Shown: positions 20,022-30,626 of the stretch, piece after piece
Position numbering within the stretch: the first letter of the stretch is position 1
How the letters are laid out: each line of letters starts with the position of its first letter
Assembly (NCBI GenBank): GCA_027924585.1
Contig: BSBM01000592.1
Location: forward strand, 7,882,501-7,946,500
From: Larix kaempferi
Lineage: Eukaryota; Streptophyta; Pinopsida; Pinales; Pinaceae
DNA length: 64,000 nucleotides
Reading direction: 5' to 3'
Notes under the pieces: generated by a model
Told to the model about the DNA's origin: nothing
Seen by the model: the letters and a program-made list of their open reading frames with translations, nothing else
Database searches by the model: none
Position numbers and translations under genes: made by a program

Positions 20022-23000
20022 ATGGTGGAAGAAGGAAAGTTTAAGGTCGAGAAGTTTAACGGCCAAAACTTCCAGTTATGGAAGATGCAAATGGAGGACT
20101 ATCTGTACCAGATGGATCTATTCCTACCGTTGGGATGAAGAGCAAAGCAGTTGGCAGCCATGAAGGACGAAGAATGGGAGGTTCTTGACAGAAAGGCTCT
20201 GGGAACAATACGGCTAAGCCTGGCTTCGTCGGGGGCTTTCAATATCTCAAAACAAACAACAACGGAGGGTTTGATGAGCGCACTAGGTAAGCTGTATGAA
20301 AAACCCTCAACCTCCAACAAGGTATTTCTAATGAAGCGTTTATTTAATATGAAAATTTCTGAAGGTGGATCTGTTACTGATCATTTAAATGAGTTTAATA
20401 CGGTTACGAATCAGCTAAGTTCTGTAAGTGTGAACTTTGATGATGAGGTTAGGGATCTTCTAATCTTGTGTTCATTGCTAAAAAGATGGAATAGCTTGGT
20501 CATGGCTGTAAGTAACTATGTCTCTGGTTCAAACACCTTGAAATTTGATGATGTTATTGGTGTTATTCTTAGCGAGGAAATGTGAAGAAAAAACACAGAT
20601 GAGACATCAGGTAATGCGTTAACCATGGAGAGCAGGGGAAGACAAAAGGAGAGAGGAAAGAGCCAAGGTAACAGTGGCAAGTCTAAAACGGACAGATCCA
20701 AGTCCAGACTGGGAAAAACAGAGTGTTGGAACTGTGGAAAGAAAGGACATCTGAAGAAAGACTGCAGATCTCTAAAGAAGAAAGGAGATGCATAGAAGGA
20801 AACTACCTAGGAAGCAAATGTAGCAGGTGATGTGTTACAAGATGCTTTGATTCTTTCATTAGATAATACTAGTGATTATTGGGTAGTAGATTCAGGAGCT
20901 TCATGTCATGCTACACCCCATAGGAAATACTTTCATGAGTATGTTCCTGGCAATTTTGGACATGTTTTATTGGGTGATGATGAGCCATGTAAAATTGTTG
21001 GAATGGGTAAGGTATGGATAAAAGTTAAGAATGGAACTAACTGGCTGTTTAAAGATGTTAGGCATATTCCTGCTATGAAAAGAAATCTGATCTCAACAGG
21101 GCAGTTGGGAGATGGCGACTGTCTATCTACATTTGGAGAAAAGTGGTGGAAGATCACTAAAGGATCAATGGTGATAGCAAAAGGAAACAAGATAGGTACG
21201 TTGTATTTATGTCCTCATAATACTGACCATTCTATCTCTTTAGCTTCCACAGGAACAGATACAACATTGTGGCATCATAGGCTTGGCCACATGAGTGAGA
21301 AGGGGATGCAGATTGTCCACTCAAGGAGGTTGCCGCCAGATTTGAAGCAGGTAAGTTTGGAATTCTGTGAAAACTGTGTTTATGAAAAATAGAAGAGAGT
21401 CATATTTCTCAGGGTTGGGAAACAAAAGAAGAATGAAAAGTTAGAGCTAGTGCATACAGATGTATGGGGATCGGCTCAGGTACAATCTCTTGGTGGCTCT
21501 CATTATTATGTTACATTTATTGATGATGCAACTAGGAAAACTTGGGTTTATTGCATTAGACAGAAATCTGATGTGTTTGCTACTTTTAAGAAGTGGAAAG
21601 ATTTGGTTGAGAATGAGAAAGGGAAAAGGTTGAAGTGTCTCAGATCTGATAATGGAGGTGAATACTGTGGCAAGGAGTTTGATAGTTACTGTTCATACCA
21701 TGGGATTCGTAGAGAGAAGGTAGTCCCATGAACACCACAAGAGAATGGTGTGTCAGAAAGGATAAACGGAACGATCATGGAGCGTGCAAGGTGTATGAGA
21801 CTGCATGCAGGGTTTCCCTTACAGTTTTGAGCGGATGTTGTAAATACTGTTGTTTATTTAATAAACAAAGGACCTTCAAGTGCTTTGGATGGTGGTATTC
21901 CAGAGGAGGCATGGACAGATAAAAAGGTAAACTACTCATTTCTGAGAACATTTGGTTGTGAAGCATTTGTCCATATTGATAAAGAAAATAGAACAAAGCT
22001 TGAAGCTAAATCCAAGAAATGTACCTTTATTGGATATGGGGTTGATGAATTTGGTTATCGCTTATGGGATTATGAAAATAACAAAATCATCATGAGTAGA
22101 GATGTGATATTCAATGAAAAGGTCATGTATAAAGATCAGTTGCAGGGAAAGAAACAGGAAAAGGAAACCACAGAGTACACAGTACTTGAAGAAATTCAAG
22201 AAAATGAAGTTCCAAAGGTGCCAAAAAATCAAGAACAACAGCAAGTATCTGAAACTCCTGCAACTACAAGAAGATCTACCAGGTTAAGTAGACTCCCTGA
22301 ACGATACTCTCCTTCAATGTATTATTTGTTAATGGCTGATGTTGGTGAACCAGAACGTTATGAGGAAGCAATGCAGGTGGAAACTAGAAAGAAGTGGGAG
22401 CAAGGCATGAATGAGGAGATGGACTCATTGGTAGGAAACCAGACTTGGGATCTGATTCAGTTGCCTGCTGGTAAAAGAGCATTGCAGAACAAATGGATTT
22501 ACAGGTTGAAGGAAGAAGAAGGAGGTAAGAAGCGGTACAAGGCCAGACTTGTTGTAAAGGGGTTTGCACAGAAGAAAGGTATTGATTTTGATGAAATATT
22601 TTTTTCTGTTGTTAAGATGACTTCAATTAGGACTATCTTATGTCCAGTGGCGGTCGAAGATTTGCATCTTGAACAGTTAGATGTAAAAACATCCTTTCTC
22701 CATGGGGATTTGGAGGAAGAGATATATATGCAGCGGCCACAAGGGTATGAGGTCAAAGGTAAGGAGAACTTAGTATGTAGGTTGAAAAAGAGTTTGTATG
22801 GCTTGAAGCAAGCTCCAAGGCAGTGGTATTTAAAATTTGACAGGTTTATGACAGAATAAGGTTATAGTAGATATCATTCTGACCACTATGTTTATTTCAA
22901 GAAGCTAGACAATGGAAGATATATTATCTTGTTATTGTATGTGGATGACATGCTTGTTACAGGGTCTAACATGCAGGATATAAATGTACTCAAAAGGAAG

Positions 23001-23898
23001 CTAGCTAATTCATTTGTGATGAAGGATTTGGGTGCTACAAAGCAAATCCTTGGTATGAGAATAACAAGAGACAGGAAAAATCGCAAATTGACATTGTCTC
23101 AGGGTGAGTACATACAAAAGGTGTTGGAGAGGTTCAAAATGCAGAATGCAAAACCAGTTAGTACACCTTTGGCCAGCCATTTCAGTCTAAGTAAGGAAAT
23201 GTGTCCCAAGACACAGGAAGAGACCAATTACATGTCCAAGATTCCCTATCAATCAACAGTTGGCAGCTTGATGTATGCCATGGTGTGCACAAGACCAGAT
23301 ATTTCACATGCAGTGGGAGTTGAGCAGATATATGAACAATCCAGGTAAAGAACATTGGAGGGCAGTACAGTGGATTCTCAGGTATTTGAGAGGTAGCACC
23401 ACTCAGGAATTATTTTTTGGAGGTTCAGACACTGTTCTACAGGGATATGTTGATGCAGATATGGAAGGTGATAAGGATAGCAGGAGGAGCACCACAGGGT
23501 ATGTGTTTACTGTAGGTGGAACAACAGTAAGCTGGATTTCGAAACTGCAGAAGGTTGTTGCACTTTCAACAATGAAAGCAGAGTATGTTGCTATTACAGA
23601 GGCTAGTAAAGAGATGATTTGGTTGCAGAGGTTTATGGAGGAAGTGGGTAAGAAGAAGAAGGATAGCAGGTTGTATAGTGATAGCCAGATTGCCATTCAT
23701 CTTGCAAAGAACTCAGCATTCCATTCTAGGACTAAACATATACAGCTCAAGTACCTTTTCATACGCTCTATTCTGGAAAATGAACTGTTGAAGCTGGAAA
23801 AGATACATACTAGCCAAAATCCTGCAGACATGTTCACAAAGGTAGTGACGAGAGATAAATCGAGTTCTTGCTCGGTTTCAGTTGGCCTTCTAGCATGA
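20022..23898 (+). pseudogene. Copia-2 gag-pol polyprotein
   Basis: Starts at ATG 20022 (VEKFNGQNFQLWK motif). Gag spans to about 20700 and is followed by the zinc knuckle CWNCGKKGHLKKDC, protease DSGASCHAT, GAG-pre-integrase HHRLGHMS, integrase core (VHTDVWG, RSDNGGEY, QENGVSE), RVT_2 reverse transcriptase with LLYVDDMLVTG near 22930, and RNase H ending MFTKVVTRDK. All of this is in one frame to about 23320, interrupted by TGA 20136, TGA 20583, TAG 20793, TAG 20808, TAG 21390, TGA 21729, a TGA near 21828 and TAA 22857. A frame change near 23320 then shifts the last 190 codons. Domain content is complete but the gene is dead. Confidence 0.92.
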
Positions 23899-23971
23899 AG
23901 GTGAAGAGGAGAAATTTGCCAAGTCCAAGTCCAGCAAGTGCAGCAGTGGTGGAGTTGCTGTGATCAGTCTC

Positions 23972-23983
23972 CAAGTGGGAGAT
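23972..23983 (+). other. Copia-2 polypurine tract
   Basis: CAAGTGGGAGAT, the usual copia-type PPT, directly before the 3' LTR. Confidence 0.8.
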
Positions 23984-24551
23984 TATTGATTGTGGAGCTA
24001 GATCTTCCAGTCTCATAAATGATATTGTCTTAGTCGTGCACCCCAGAGGACTGTACACCCATTTTGCATTTTAGGGGTTCGGGGCAATGCCTCGAAAAAA
24101 GGGGTTTGGGGGCAACGCCCCCAAGTCATGGGGGTGGAGCCCCCGCGAACAGGGTTCGGGGCAATGCCCCCGAGAAAAATTTTTGGGGTTGTTTTCGCCA
24201 ACTGTTTTGCTGGCCCATGGTTTTGGGTATCCCGTGGTATTTTTTCCCATTGTATTTTCCCTATAAAAGAAAGACATTGTAATATGGCTAGGGTTGATGT
24301 ATTAGGTTTTATGCATTGTAAAGATCTCTAAGATCGGGAGAGAGACTGTGAGACAGAGAAGAGGAAGTGCAGCGGCTGTGCTGCAGGTTGTATCCCTTCA
24401 CCTTGCTGGGCAGTAATAATAATAAGGAATGGCAAATTCAGTGTGGACGTAGCCCAAGTTGGGGTGAACCACGATATATATGTGTCTCTCTTGTAATGTG
24501 TGTGTGATTATATTTGCATTTCTGTTTATTGTTATTGCTCTGCGATCCTGT
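23984..24551 (+). repeat. Copia-2 3' LTR
   Basis: Starts TATTGATTGTGG (TGTTGGTTGTGG in the 5' copy), with TATAAAAG at 24262-24269. It carries three related GC-rich hairpins between 24073 and 24176 (GGGGCAATGCCCC-type), where the 5' LTR has one. The right end is approximate. Confidence 0.85.
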
Positions 24552-24556
24552 TTTTA

Positions 24557-25776
24557 TAACGTTTTCCCCTATCAAAAATATGAATTATGTTCGATTGATT
24601 ATTTCACTTGTTGCTTAACTTGGATGGGGGTTAATTACATGGATATCAAAAGTGCATTTCTTCATGGAAATAATATTAAAGAAATCAATATGGAGCAAAA
24701 TTCTAGTTTTGAGAAAGGTGCCAGTATTTTTCGTCAACTCAGGAAATATCTATAAGGTTTGAAACATGCCCTCAAGCCTTAGTATGAGAAGATTGATCGT
24801 GTCCTTATCAATATTGGTTTCAAACGATGTGAATTAGACCACATCATTTATATTTTACATGTAAATGGTGAAACCTTAATTGTTGCAATGGGTTTGAAGA
24901 AACAATTGGCTAATACCTTTGAAATGATTCATCTTGCTCTCTTACATTTCTTTTTGGGCATCTAAATTTTACAAATGGAGGATGGTATCTTTATTTCTCA
25001 ACCTAAGTATGTAATGGGTCTTTTGCAAAGATTCAATATGGAAGATTGTAAAGCTTGTGCTACACATTTTCAATAGAGAGTAAATTTGACCAAAGATTGT
25101 AATTTGTCAAAGTATATGTGACTCTCTATCGATAGTTGGTTGGTAGCCTAATTTATTTAACTTGCATTCAACTTGATATTTCCTTTTATATTAGTGTAGT
25201 TTATTGATTTATGTGGAATTTGTGAAAAAGCAGCTAGAAGACCACAAAGATAATTGTATGTTCTATCAAGGGCACTTATTGACTTGGTACAAAATATCGC
25301 ACTAATACAACAGACCCATTGGTCAATTATACATATTCGGACTGGGCAGGGGATGATGATGACAAGAATTCTACATATGTCTAAGTGTTTTTTCTTATTT
25401 TTGGACCCATGTTATAGTCATGCAAAAAGAACAATGTGGTATATCTTCCGATGACAGAAGCTAAATATCATGGTGCAATTAATGTTGGCACAAAGGTGGT
25501 ATGGATTTGACAGCTCTTGAGAGGGATTAGCTTTCCATTTGACACAATGACTATAGTATTTTGTGATAACTAAAGTGTGATACATGTTGCTAACAATATT
25601 CTTTCACATAGCAAGATGAAGCATGTGTATCTTCATTTGATTACCCATTATAGCCAGTACAAGATAACATTGCGAATCTTGTATATTACATAACTAGTGA
25701 TCAAATTGTTGATATACTTACAAAGTCATTCTCAAAAGCTAAGTTTGTGAAACTTCAATCCATTCTTGGGATTTAG
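24557..25776 (+). pseudogene. Copia-3 reverse transcriptase and RNase H, right fragment
   Basis: Continues the RT fragment of 6880-7167: NYMDIKSAFLHG, GLKHALKP, an ELDHIIYIL stretch, FFLGI, IFISQPKYV, LLQRFNMEDCK, and the RNase H end with DQIVDILTKSFSKAKFVKL at about 25690-25776. Frames change several times and stops are frequent. The catalytic YVDD is not preserved (a HVNGETLIVAM-like stretch sits there). This is the most eroded copia of the nest, as expected for the outermost element. Confidence 0.8.
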
Positions 25777-25851
25777 GAGGTTGCAATTATGGGGGGGGTG
25801 CAGAAGTAATTTCATCTCATGAATATCCAGAGCATTGTTTTGATATGGGAG

Positions 25852-26337
25852 TGTTGGAACTATAGGCTTTGCTAGTTCATCATAAATCTAGATCTTCTAG
25901 ATATAGATAGTTGGCAGTGAATAGTATACTAGAAGAGTCATTTGAGTGGTCGATTAAGTAGTTGACTAGTCGATCAAATAAGCATTCACCTAGTCAGGTC
26001 GTTAGAACATAGTAGTTCACTATGGCACAAACTAGGGAGAAAATCATGAAGGCCATTATGTGTTATGACCAAAATATGTGGACCTAGTCTTCCTCACTTG
26101 AAGGGAGTTTGTTGCATCTTGGTTCTATAAAGGGATGTGCCTTTGGGTTGACATAAGAAAGTAGAAATAGGTATGATATCCTTTATGATAGCATATGCAA
26201 CAATAATGCATTTTGATGTTCTTTCGGTTGTGTTATGTTGGCTTGTGCTTAAGTGTCGTAACAATGTCTAGACTAGACACCACCTCTTCTTGGGATCAAT
26301 ATCTCTCTAATCTATCTAATTCCTTGATTCTCCAACA
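25852..26337 (+). repeat. Copia-3 3' LTR
   Basis: Begins TGTTGGA and ends TCCAACA, perfect 7-base inverted termini 486 bp apart, directly downstream of the copia-3 RNase H and a GATATGGGAG purine tract. A TCTATAAAGGG box lies near 26124. The 5' partner is not in the window. Confidence 0.75.
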
Positions 26338-27113
26338 CAAGTTTACCATCTCTACAATGATTTTCATTACTTAATTCTCATTTCTAAATCTAAAGTTATG
26401 TTATGTTGCTTACATGTGAAATTGGAGTGAAATTCATGAATGTATGATATTGTATGCATGATTGTTGTATTGTAAGCATATCTTGTTTGGCTTTAATAAA
26501 TCCTTCTATATAATGTTTTATGTTTCTACAAGGATTGCAATGATTGGTTGTGAGCCTTTATAATTTGATTTGCCTTAGTGCATTTGTGTCGATCTATGTT
26601 ATGTATGGGGTTGTATGTGTTGTATTTAAGCTAGATGGAAGTGGCCATATATCAATTCAAATTGTTGTTCATATTGGTGTGGCCATAGGACAAGCACCAA
26701 TATGAAGTAGGGCCTTCGATTCAATGAAGGATATTCAAATCTTGAGGTTTTGGAATTGAGTAAAGTTCCCTTTGTTGCATCCAAAGTGGTAACTTTGAAT
26801 GGCAACTAGTTCAGACTTTGACATTTAAGACTCAAAAGAATTACATTAGAAGTGGCACGATGGGTTTTCTATCAAGTGAGATTTTTGAAATGGATTTGTT
26901 ATTTGCAAGAGCCTTGATGGTTCACTATGGAATATCGAAAGATGTGTTCCTTTGATATCTTGAAGAGCTCATTGGGTCATATCGAAGTTTGTGTTCCTTT
27001 GATATCTTGAAGAGCTCATTGGGTCATATCGAAGTTTGTGTTCCTTTGATATCTTGAAGAGCTCATTGGGTCATATCGAAGTTTGTGTTCTTTCAATCTT
27101 TCAAAGAGCCCAT
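26338..27113. other. Pre-existing spacer; holds the gypsy-A target site
   Basis: AT-rich, no coding recognised. It contains three copies of a 47-bp unit (from about 26944 to 27090; GATATCTTGAAGAGCTC at 26954, 27001 and 27048). CCCAT at 27109-27113 is the left target duplication of gypsy-A; related sequence continues at 42812. Confidence 0.8.
26944..27090 (+). repeat. 47-bp tandem repeat, three copies
   Basis: Perfect or near-perfect direct copies at 47-base spacing. A diverged partial copy at 27091-27113 runs into the gypsy-A insertion and continues after it. Confidence 0.92.
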
Positions 27114-27838
27114 TGTTGGCTCGGTTTTGCAACCAAGCTTAGTGCTATGGGCACCTACTAACTAGTAGTAGCAGTTTCAATAGAAATAAAAACAATAAAC
27201 TAAATAAACAATACTTTTCATGGATCTAAACAAGAATCTAAGCAAATAATGTAAACATTTCAAAATCAAGAACAAGAAACATAATAAATAATTTTTTGTA
27301 TTGAAAAGTGGGGGGCAAGCAAGTGCTTGCGATATTACCTTCAATGGTGAAGGTTGATGTTGAGCAACTCCCAAGATGAGTAGCTCCAAACTCCAATAGG
27401 TCTCTTTCTCCAAGGTTGCTTCAATGGCTAAAAGTGCTCAGGGGAGATTTCAGCAGCATAAGGATGAGATAATGGAAGGATGTGAAATGAGGAGCCCCTA
27501 CCACCTTTTTATAGGTTTTGGTGGTGAGGAATACCATTTGTGGTTTTGTGGAAACCAATGGTATTGACCAACATGGTTTAGGTAATTTTCCCTCCTTTTT
27601 CCTTTTTTGAATAAAAATAATATTTTAATTCCCTTTTTAATATTTTTGGGAATTTGGACCCTTTTTGAGGGTTTTTTGTGATTTTCTTGGAAAAATAATC
27701 TTTTTTAATGGAAAAAGGGGTGTACTAAGGTCTTTTGGTGACCTTTTGTTGGTTTCAGAGGCTCAGATGGTGGAAAAGTGGACAAATGGGTCATGTGAGT
27801 AAGGAAATGAGCTAGTGAGCACTTTTTAGGTGTTAACA
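27114..27838 (-). repeat. Gypsy-A 3' LTR
   Basis: 725 bp, TGTTAACACC to GCCAACA on the minus strand; TATAAAAA on the minus strand at 27513-27506. Confidence 0.95.
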
Positions 27839-27850
27839 GATTGCCCCCTG
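27839..27850 (-). other. Gypsy-A polypurine tract
   Basis: CAGGGGGCAATC on the minus strand, next to the 3' LTR. Confidence 0.8.
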
Positions 27851-29040
27851 ATGTGTGAGGGCAGGAGCTCATCGTATGGCCGATAGACATCATAGTTCTT
27901 TTGTCCTTTTTCTGGGTTTTAGGGGAGAGAAGAGACCGTTTGGAGACTGGAGCCACGGCCCTTGGAAGCTGCAAAAACAAAAAATATTACATGGCCTCAA
28001 TATGAATGAGGTATAATCTTTGATAAAGGACGAGGCGGGCATTCCCATGCTCGTATCAAGGCATATACAAAACAATTAGTCCCAAGAAGGGGGATCTAAT
28101 ACGTGAAGAAATATACTGGTACATCATAATGGTCCAGAGGGGACATGATTGTGGGATATACTCATGATCATGAATGATCGCAATAAGAATGATCTCAATA
28201 ACTGATACACTGGATCAACTGTGGAACTGCTGAAACTGAAGGTGTCCAACATCCGTAGGGACTCAAGGACTATGAGTCAAATCTGGGAATAAATGTAACT
28301 GTATACTCAAGGGAGTATGAATCAGGTGTGAATCTGAATATCATCGCCATGCGCAGCCCGGATAACTATAGGAAAAGTGTAACTGATATTATCCATAGGA
28401 AGACTCTCAAATGTGGAGGAGTCAGGAGGTATCCGGGGTCTTCGACTAATAACTGAACGGACCAATACCCTGTGCGAGTCTCAACGATGCGATCAAGGTG
28501 TTGAAGTCGAGCATTTGAGAAACAACCATTGGGAGAGGTACTGAGGATTCCTCTCGAAATGATCCGTAGGTACTCATCATAAATGGTAATGAGTCCAAGA
28601 CACAGGGGCCTCTAGGTCTATCCTCTGGAATAAATGTGGTTGTCGTCGACAGAGGGAGACTAGCAACTAACAAGGCAATGATGTATCCTTGCTAGGAGCG
28701 CGAGGTGTAAACTGAAGTGATGAGTACTGCTGGTAGGACTGACATACTTGTGGGGAAGGGAAATAACTGGGTCAAAAAATAGGGTAGACTCAAACTTCCT
28801 TTGTTCAGAGCATGATGACATGGTTGACCTGGCAGCGTAGGGAACTGACTTGTAGGTGCAGGGATCATAGCTTTGACTGAATGGTATATATTGACTCTGG
28901 GGGGGGAGGACAAGCTGATGGTAGCTGTCGAGGGAGTTTCAGGGTGACATACTGCAGAATACTCTGAACAAAGGCGACCAAAAGGGGAAGCTGCTAGCGA
29001 GTATATATGATCTGTCGTGGCGCCAAGAGGCACCCTTCTT
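27851..29040 (-). other. Gypsy-A 3' non-coding region
   Basis: Homologous to 18046-19230 of gypsy-B. On the minus strand 29033-28692 and 28673-28446 are open in one frame separated by a TAG, and part of that translation resembles gypsy-B. I see no known domain, and the frame is not conserved intact in either copy. Confidence 0.5.
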
Positions 29041-29482
29041 CCTTCTTCATAGTTTTAATGAGCTTCAAGAAGGGATAAAAGTGTGCTCTGAAATGGTACG
29101 GTCTTGTGGATTTTGTGAGCCCAGGACGGCGCATGCTCATGGTTGCTTTCATGTTTAGAGAGTCTGAAAACAGTAAGTGGACTCTGTTGGTGTTTCTTTT
29201 TCGTAAGTTTAGTCTCCGAGGCCCGAAAAAGTATAAAATGATGCGAATGGAGAACTCTTCTAGCCGATGTGACTAGAGTATACCTTTTTCGTAATTAGTC
29301 TACAAGGTCCGGAAAAGGGGTAAACTTATACCAGGTAGACGCCCTTTCAGATACGTTTATCGAGCATGAAAGGAAGCAAGATTGCTCGGCGATCTTTTCA
29401 TTGTTTTAGGAGTCAGAAAAGAGCTTAACAGAAACTCCCTAAGTGCCTTTTTCGTAAAAGGGGTTGCTCGGCCCGGAAAAGG
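29041..29482 (-). repeat. Array of short hairpins in gypsy-A 3' region
   Basis: Inverted repeats CCTTCTT 29041-29047 with AAGAAGG 29067-29073; CTTTTTCG 29196-29203 with CGAAAAAG 29224-29231; CCTTTTTCG 29283-29291 with CGGAAAAGG 29310-29318; a CTTTTC/GAAAAG pair near 29392-29421; CCTTTTTCG 29446-29454 with CGGAAAAGG 29474-29482. Counterparts in gypsy-B lie at 17490-18045. Confidence 0.75.
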
Positions 29483-29519
29483 GGTAAAATCATACCGAAC
29501 AAAAATGGTTCGACGAGGA

Positions 29520-29940
29520 CGAGAAAAGGTCTCAAGCATCGTCATCTGTGCGGAAAACTGGATCCGGCGACATAAGATACATAGAAAACGGAGAACGGCC
29601 GATGTGGCACGCAAACCGAGGCGACGAGGGGGGCGTGGGAAAAATGCCCGGAAAATCTAAAGGTGAGAGCGAGAAATGGTCTCTAGCATCATCAAGGGCG
29701 CGGAAAACTGAATCCGGCGATATAAGACACATCGAAAACGGAGAACGGCCGATGTGGCACGCAAACCGAGGCGACGAGGGGGCGTGGGAAAAAATGCCCG
29801 GAAAATCTAAAGGTGAGAGCGAGAAATGGTCTCAAGCATCATCACGAGCGCGTAAAACTGAATCCGGCCATATAAGGCACCTCGAAAACGGAGTACGGCC
29901 GATGTGGCACGCAAACCGAGGCCACCAGAGGGGCTAAAAA
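29520..29940 (-). repeat. Tandem repeat, about 150-bp unit, three copies (gypsy-A)
   Basis: Units contain AAAACTGAATCCGGCGATA (about 29554, 29704, 29853), GAACGGCCGATGTGGCACGC and AAAGGTGAGAGCGAGAAATG. It is the same repeat as 16805-17460 in the opposite orientation. Confidence 0.9.
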
Positions 29941-30084
29941 ATGGTCAAAAATGGACCCCGGAAAAAACGGGAAACGGAAGGAACCTCTATGAAGTTCCCA
30001 CTGTGCTGATCCCAACGGTACCAACGGTTTGAGAAATGGACTTCGTATGACACCGCAATGGTTGTTTGAAATTTGTGGAATTTC

Positions 30085-30092
30085 TATAAATA
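30085..30092 (+). promoter_or_regulatory. TATA box of the antisense gene in gypsy-A
   Basis: TATAAATA preceded by TTTC and followed about 30 bases later by the presumed start region (about 30115-30125). It is on the plus strand, opposite to the retroelement, and lies 117 bases before a good 5' splice site. Spacing and sequence fit a plant core promoter. Confidence 0.6.
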
Positions 30093-30208
30093 GGACGTGG
30101 GGCCCAATATGACTTGTCATTGTCACGTGCGAGTTTGATAGAGCAGTCAGAGCTATTTCTCGATTTCCGGGAGATTTCACCGTTGGTTTTCGATTTAGCG
30201 AGTTGCAG

Positions 30209-30625
30209 GTAACTCTATTCGCCTTAACCTAGTCAATTATGTCTTTTTTAGTTGGCGGTGGGCCCCCGAAAGCCGCGAAACTCCACGTTGACTCTCCAAC
30301 GTGGAACCGCGCGGGTTTCGGGGCGGAACCCGCGATGAACCGCGCGGGTTTTAGACTCACAGTCGCGATGTTCATCGCGACTGTGAGGTCGGAACCCGCG
30401 ATGTTCATCGCGTGTTCATGGGTGACAGTCGCGATGTTCATCGCGACTGTCTGGACGAAACTCGCGATGTTCATCGCGGGTTTTTTCATGGAACCCGCGA
30501 TGGTCATCGCGGCTTTTGTGGAAAAGCCGCGATGGTCATCGCGGCTTTTTGTGAAAAAGCCGCGATGAGATTTTTTTTTAAAAATTTTTATGCTGGGGCT
30601 AAAATTTTCTGTGTTTTCTTGGCAG
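30209..30625 (+). other. Predicted intron 1 (5' UTR) of the antisense gene
   Basis: Donor CAG/GTAACT at 30206-30214; acceptor TTTTCTTGGCAG ending at 30625, one base before the ATG at 30627. It is 417 bp long and contains the palindrome array at 30290-30570. Predicted from splice consensus only. Confidence 0.6.
30290..30570. repeat. CpG-rich palindrome array (six or more hairpins)
   Basis: Near-perfect palindromes sharing a CGCGATG-NN-CATCGCG core: 30356-30387 has two 15-base arms (CTCACAGTCGCGATG) around TT; 30424-30451 has 13-base arms; further copies start near 30395, 30460, 30494 and 30523, the last with arms including AAAAGCC. Arms outside the core are of three types (CAGT, ACCC, AGCC). 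Related units occur at 41510-41880 and 13811-13925. Confidence 0.9.
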
Positions 30626-30626
30626 G

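Larger units (their letters stand above)
7168..24551 (+). mobile_element. Copia-2: Ty1/copia LTR retrotransposon, degenerate and carrying two nested insertions
   Basis: The 5' LTR starts TGTTGG at 7168, is interrupted by copia-1 (7585-13744) and continues to about 13810. Gypsy-B then separates the LTR tail from the PBS at 19949. The internal region has a gag-pol frame (20022-23898), a PPT-like CAAGTGGGAGAT at 23972-23983 and the 3' LTR 23984-24551. Gag shows the EWEVLDRKALGTIRLSL stretch typical of Tnt1-like elements. TTTTA occurs immediately left (7163-7167) and right (24552-24556) and may be the target duplication, but this AT-rich 5-mer is weak evidence and the LTR does not end in CA there. 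Confidence 0.85.

Noticed and set aside
28446-29033. Sense-strand ORF pair in the gypsy-A 3' region resembling gypsy-B 18059-18642
   Set aside because: Similarity is no better than for the surrounding non-coding DNA, and the frame has a stop in A and a shift in B; kept only as a remark.
29532-29937. ORFs across 29532-29937 on both strands
   Set aside because: They come from the 150-bp tandem repeat and are not conserved with gypsy-B frames.
30290-30570. CRISPR-like look of repeated palindromes
   Set aside because: Units are contiguous and variable in arms, spacers are not unique, there are no cas genes, and the context is a plant retrotransposon.
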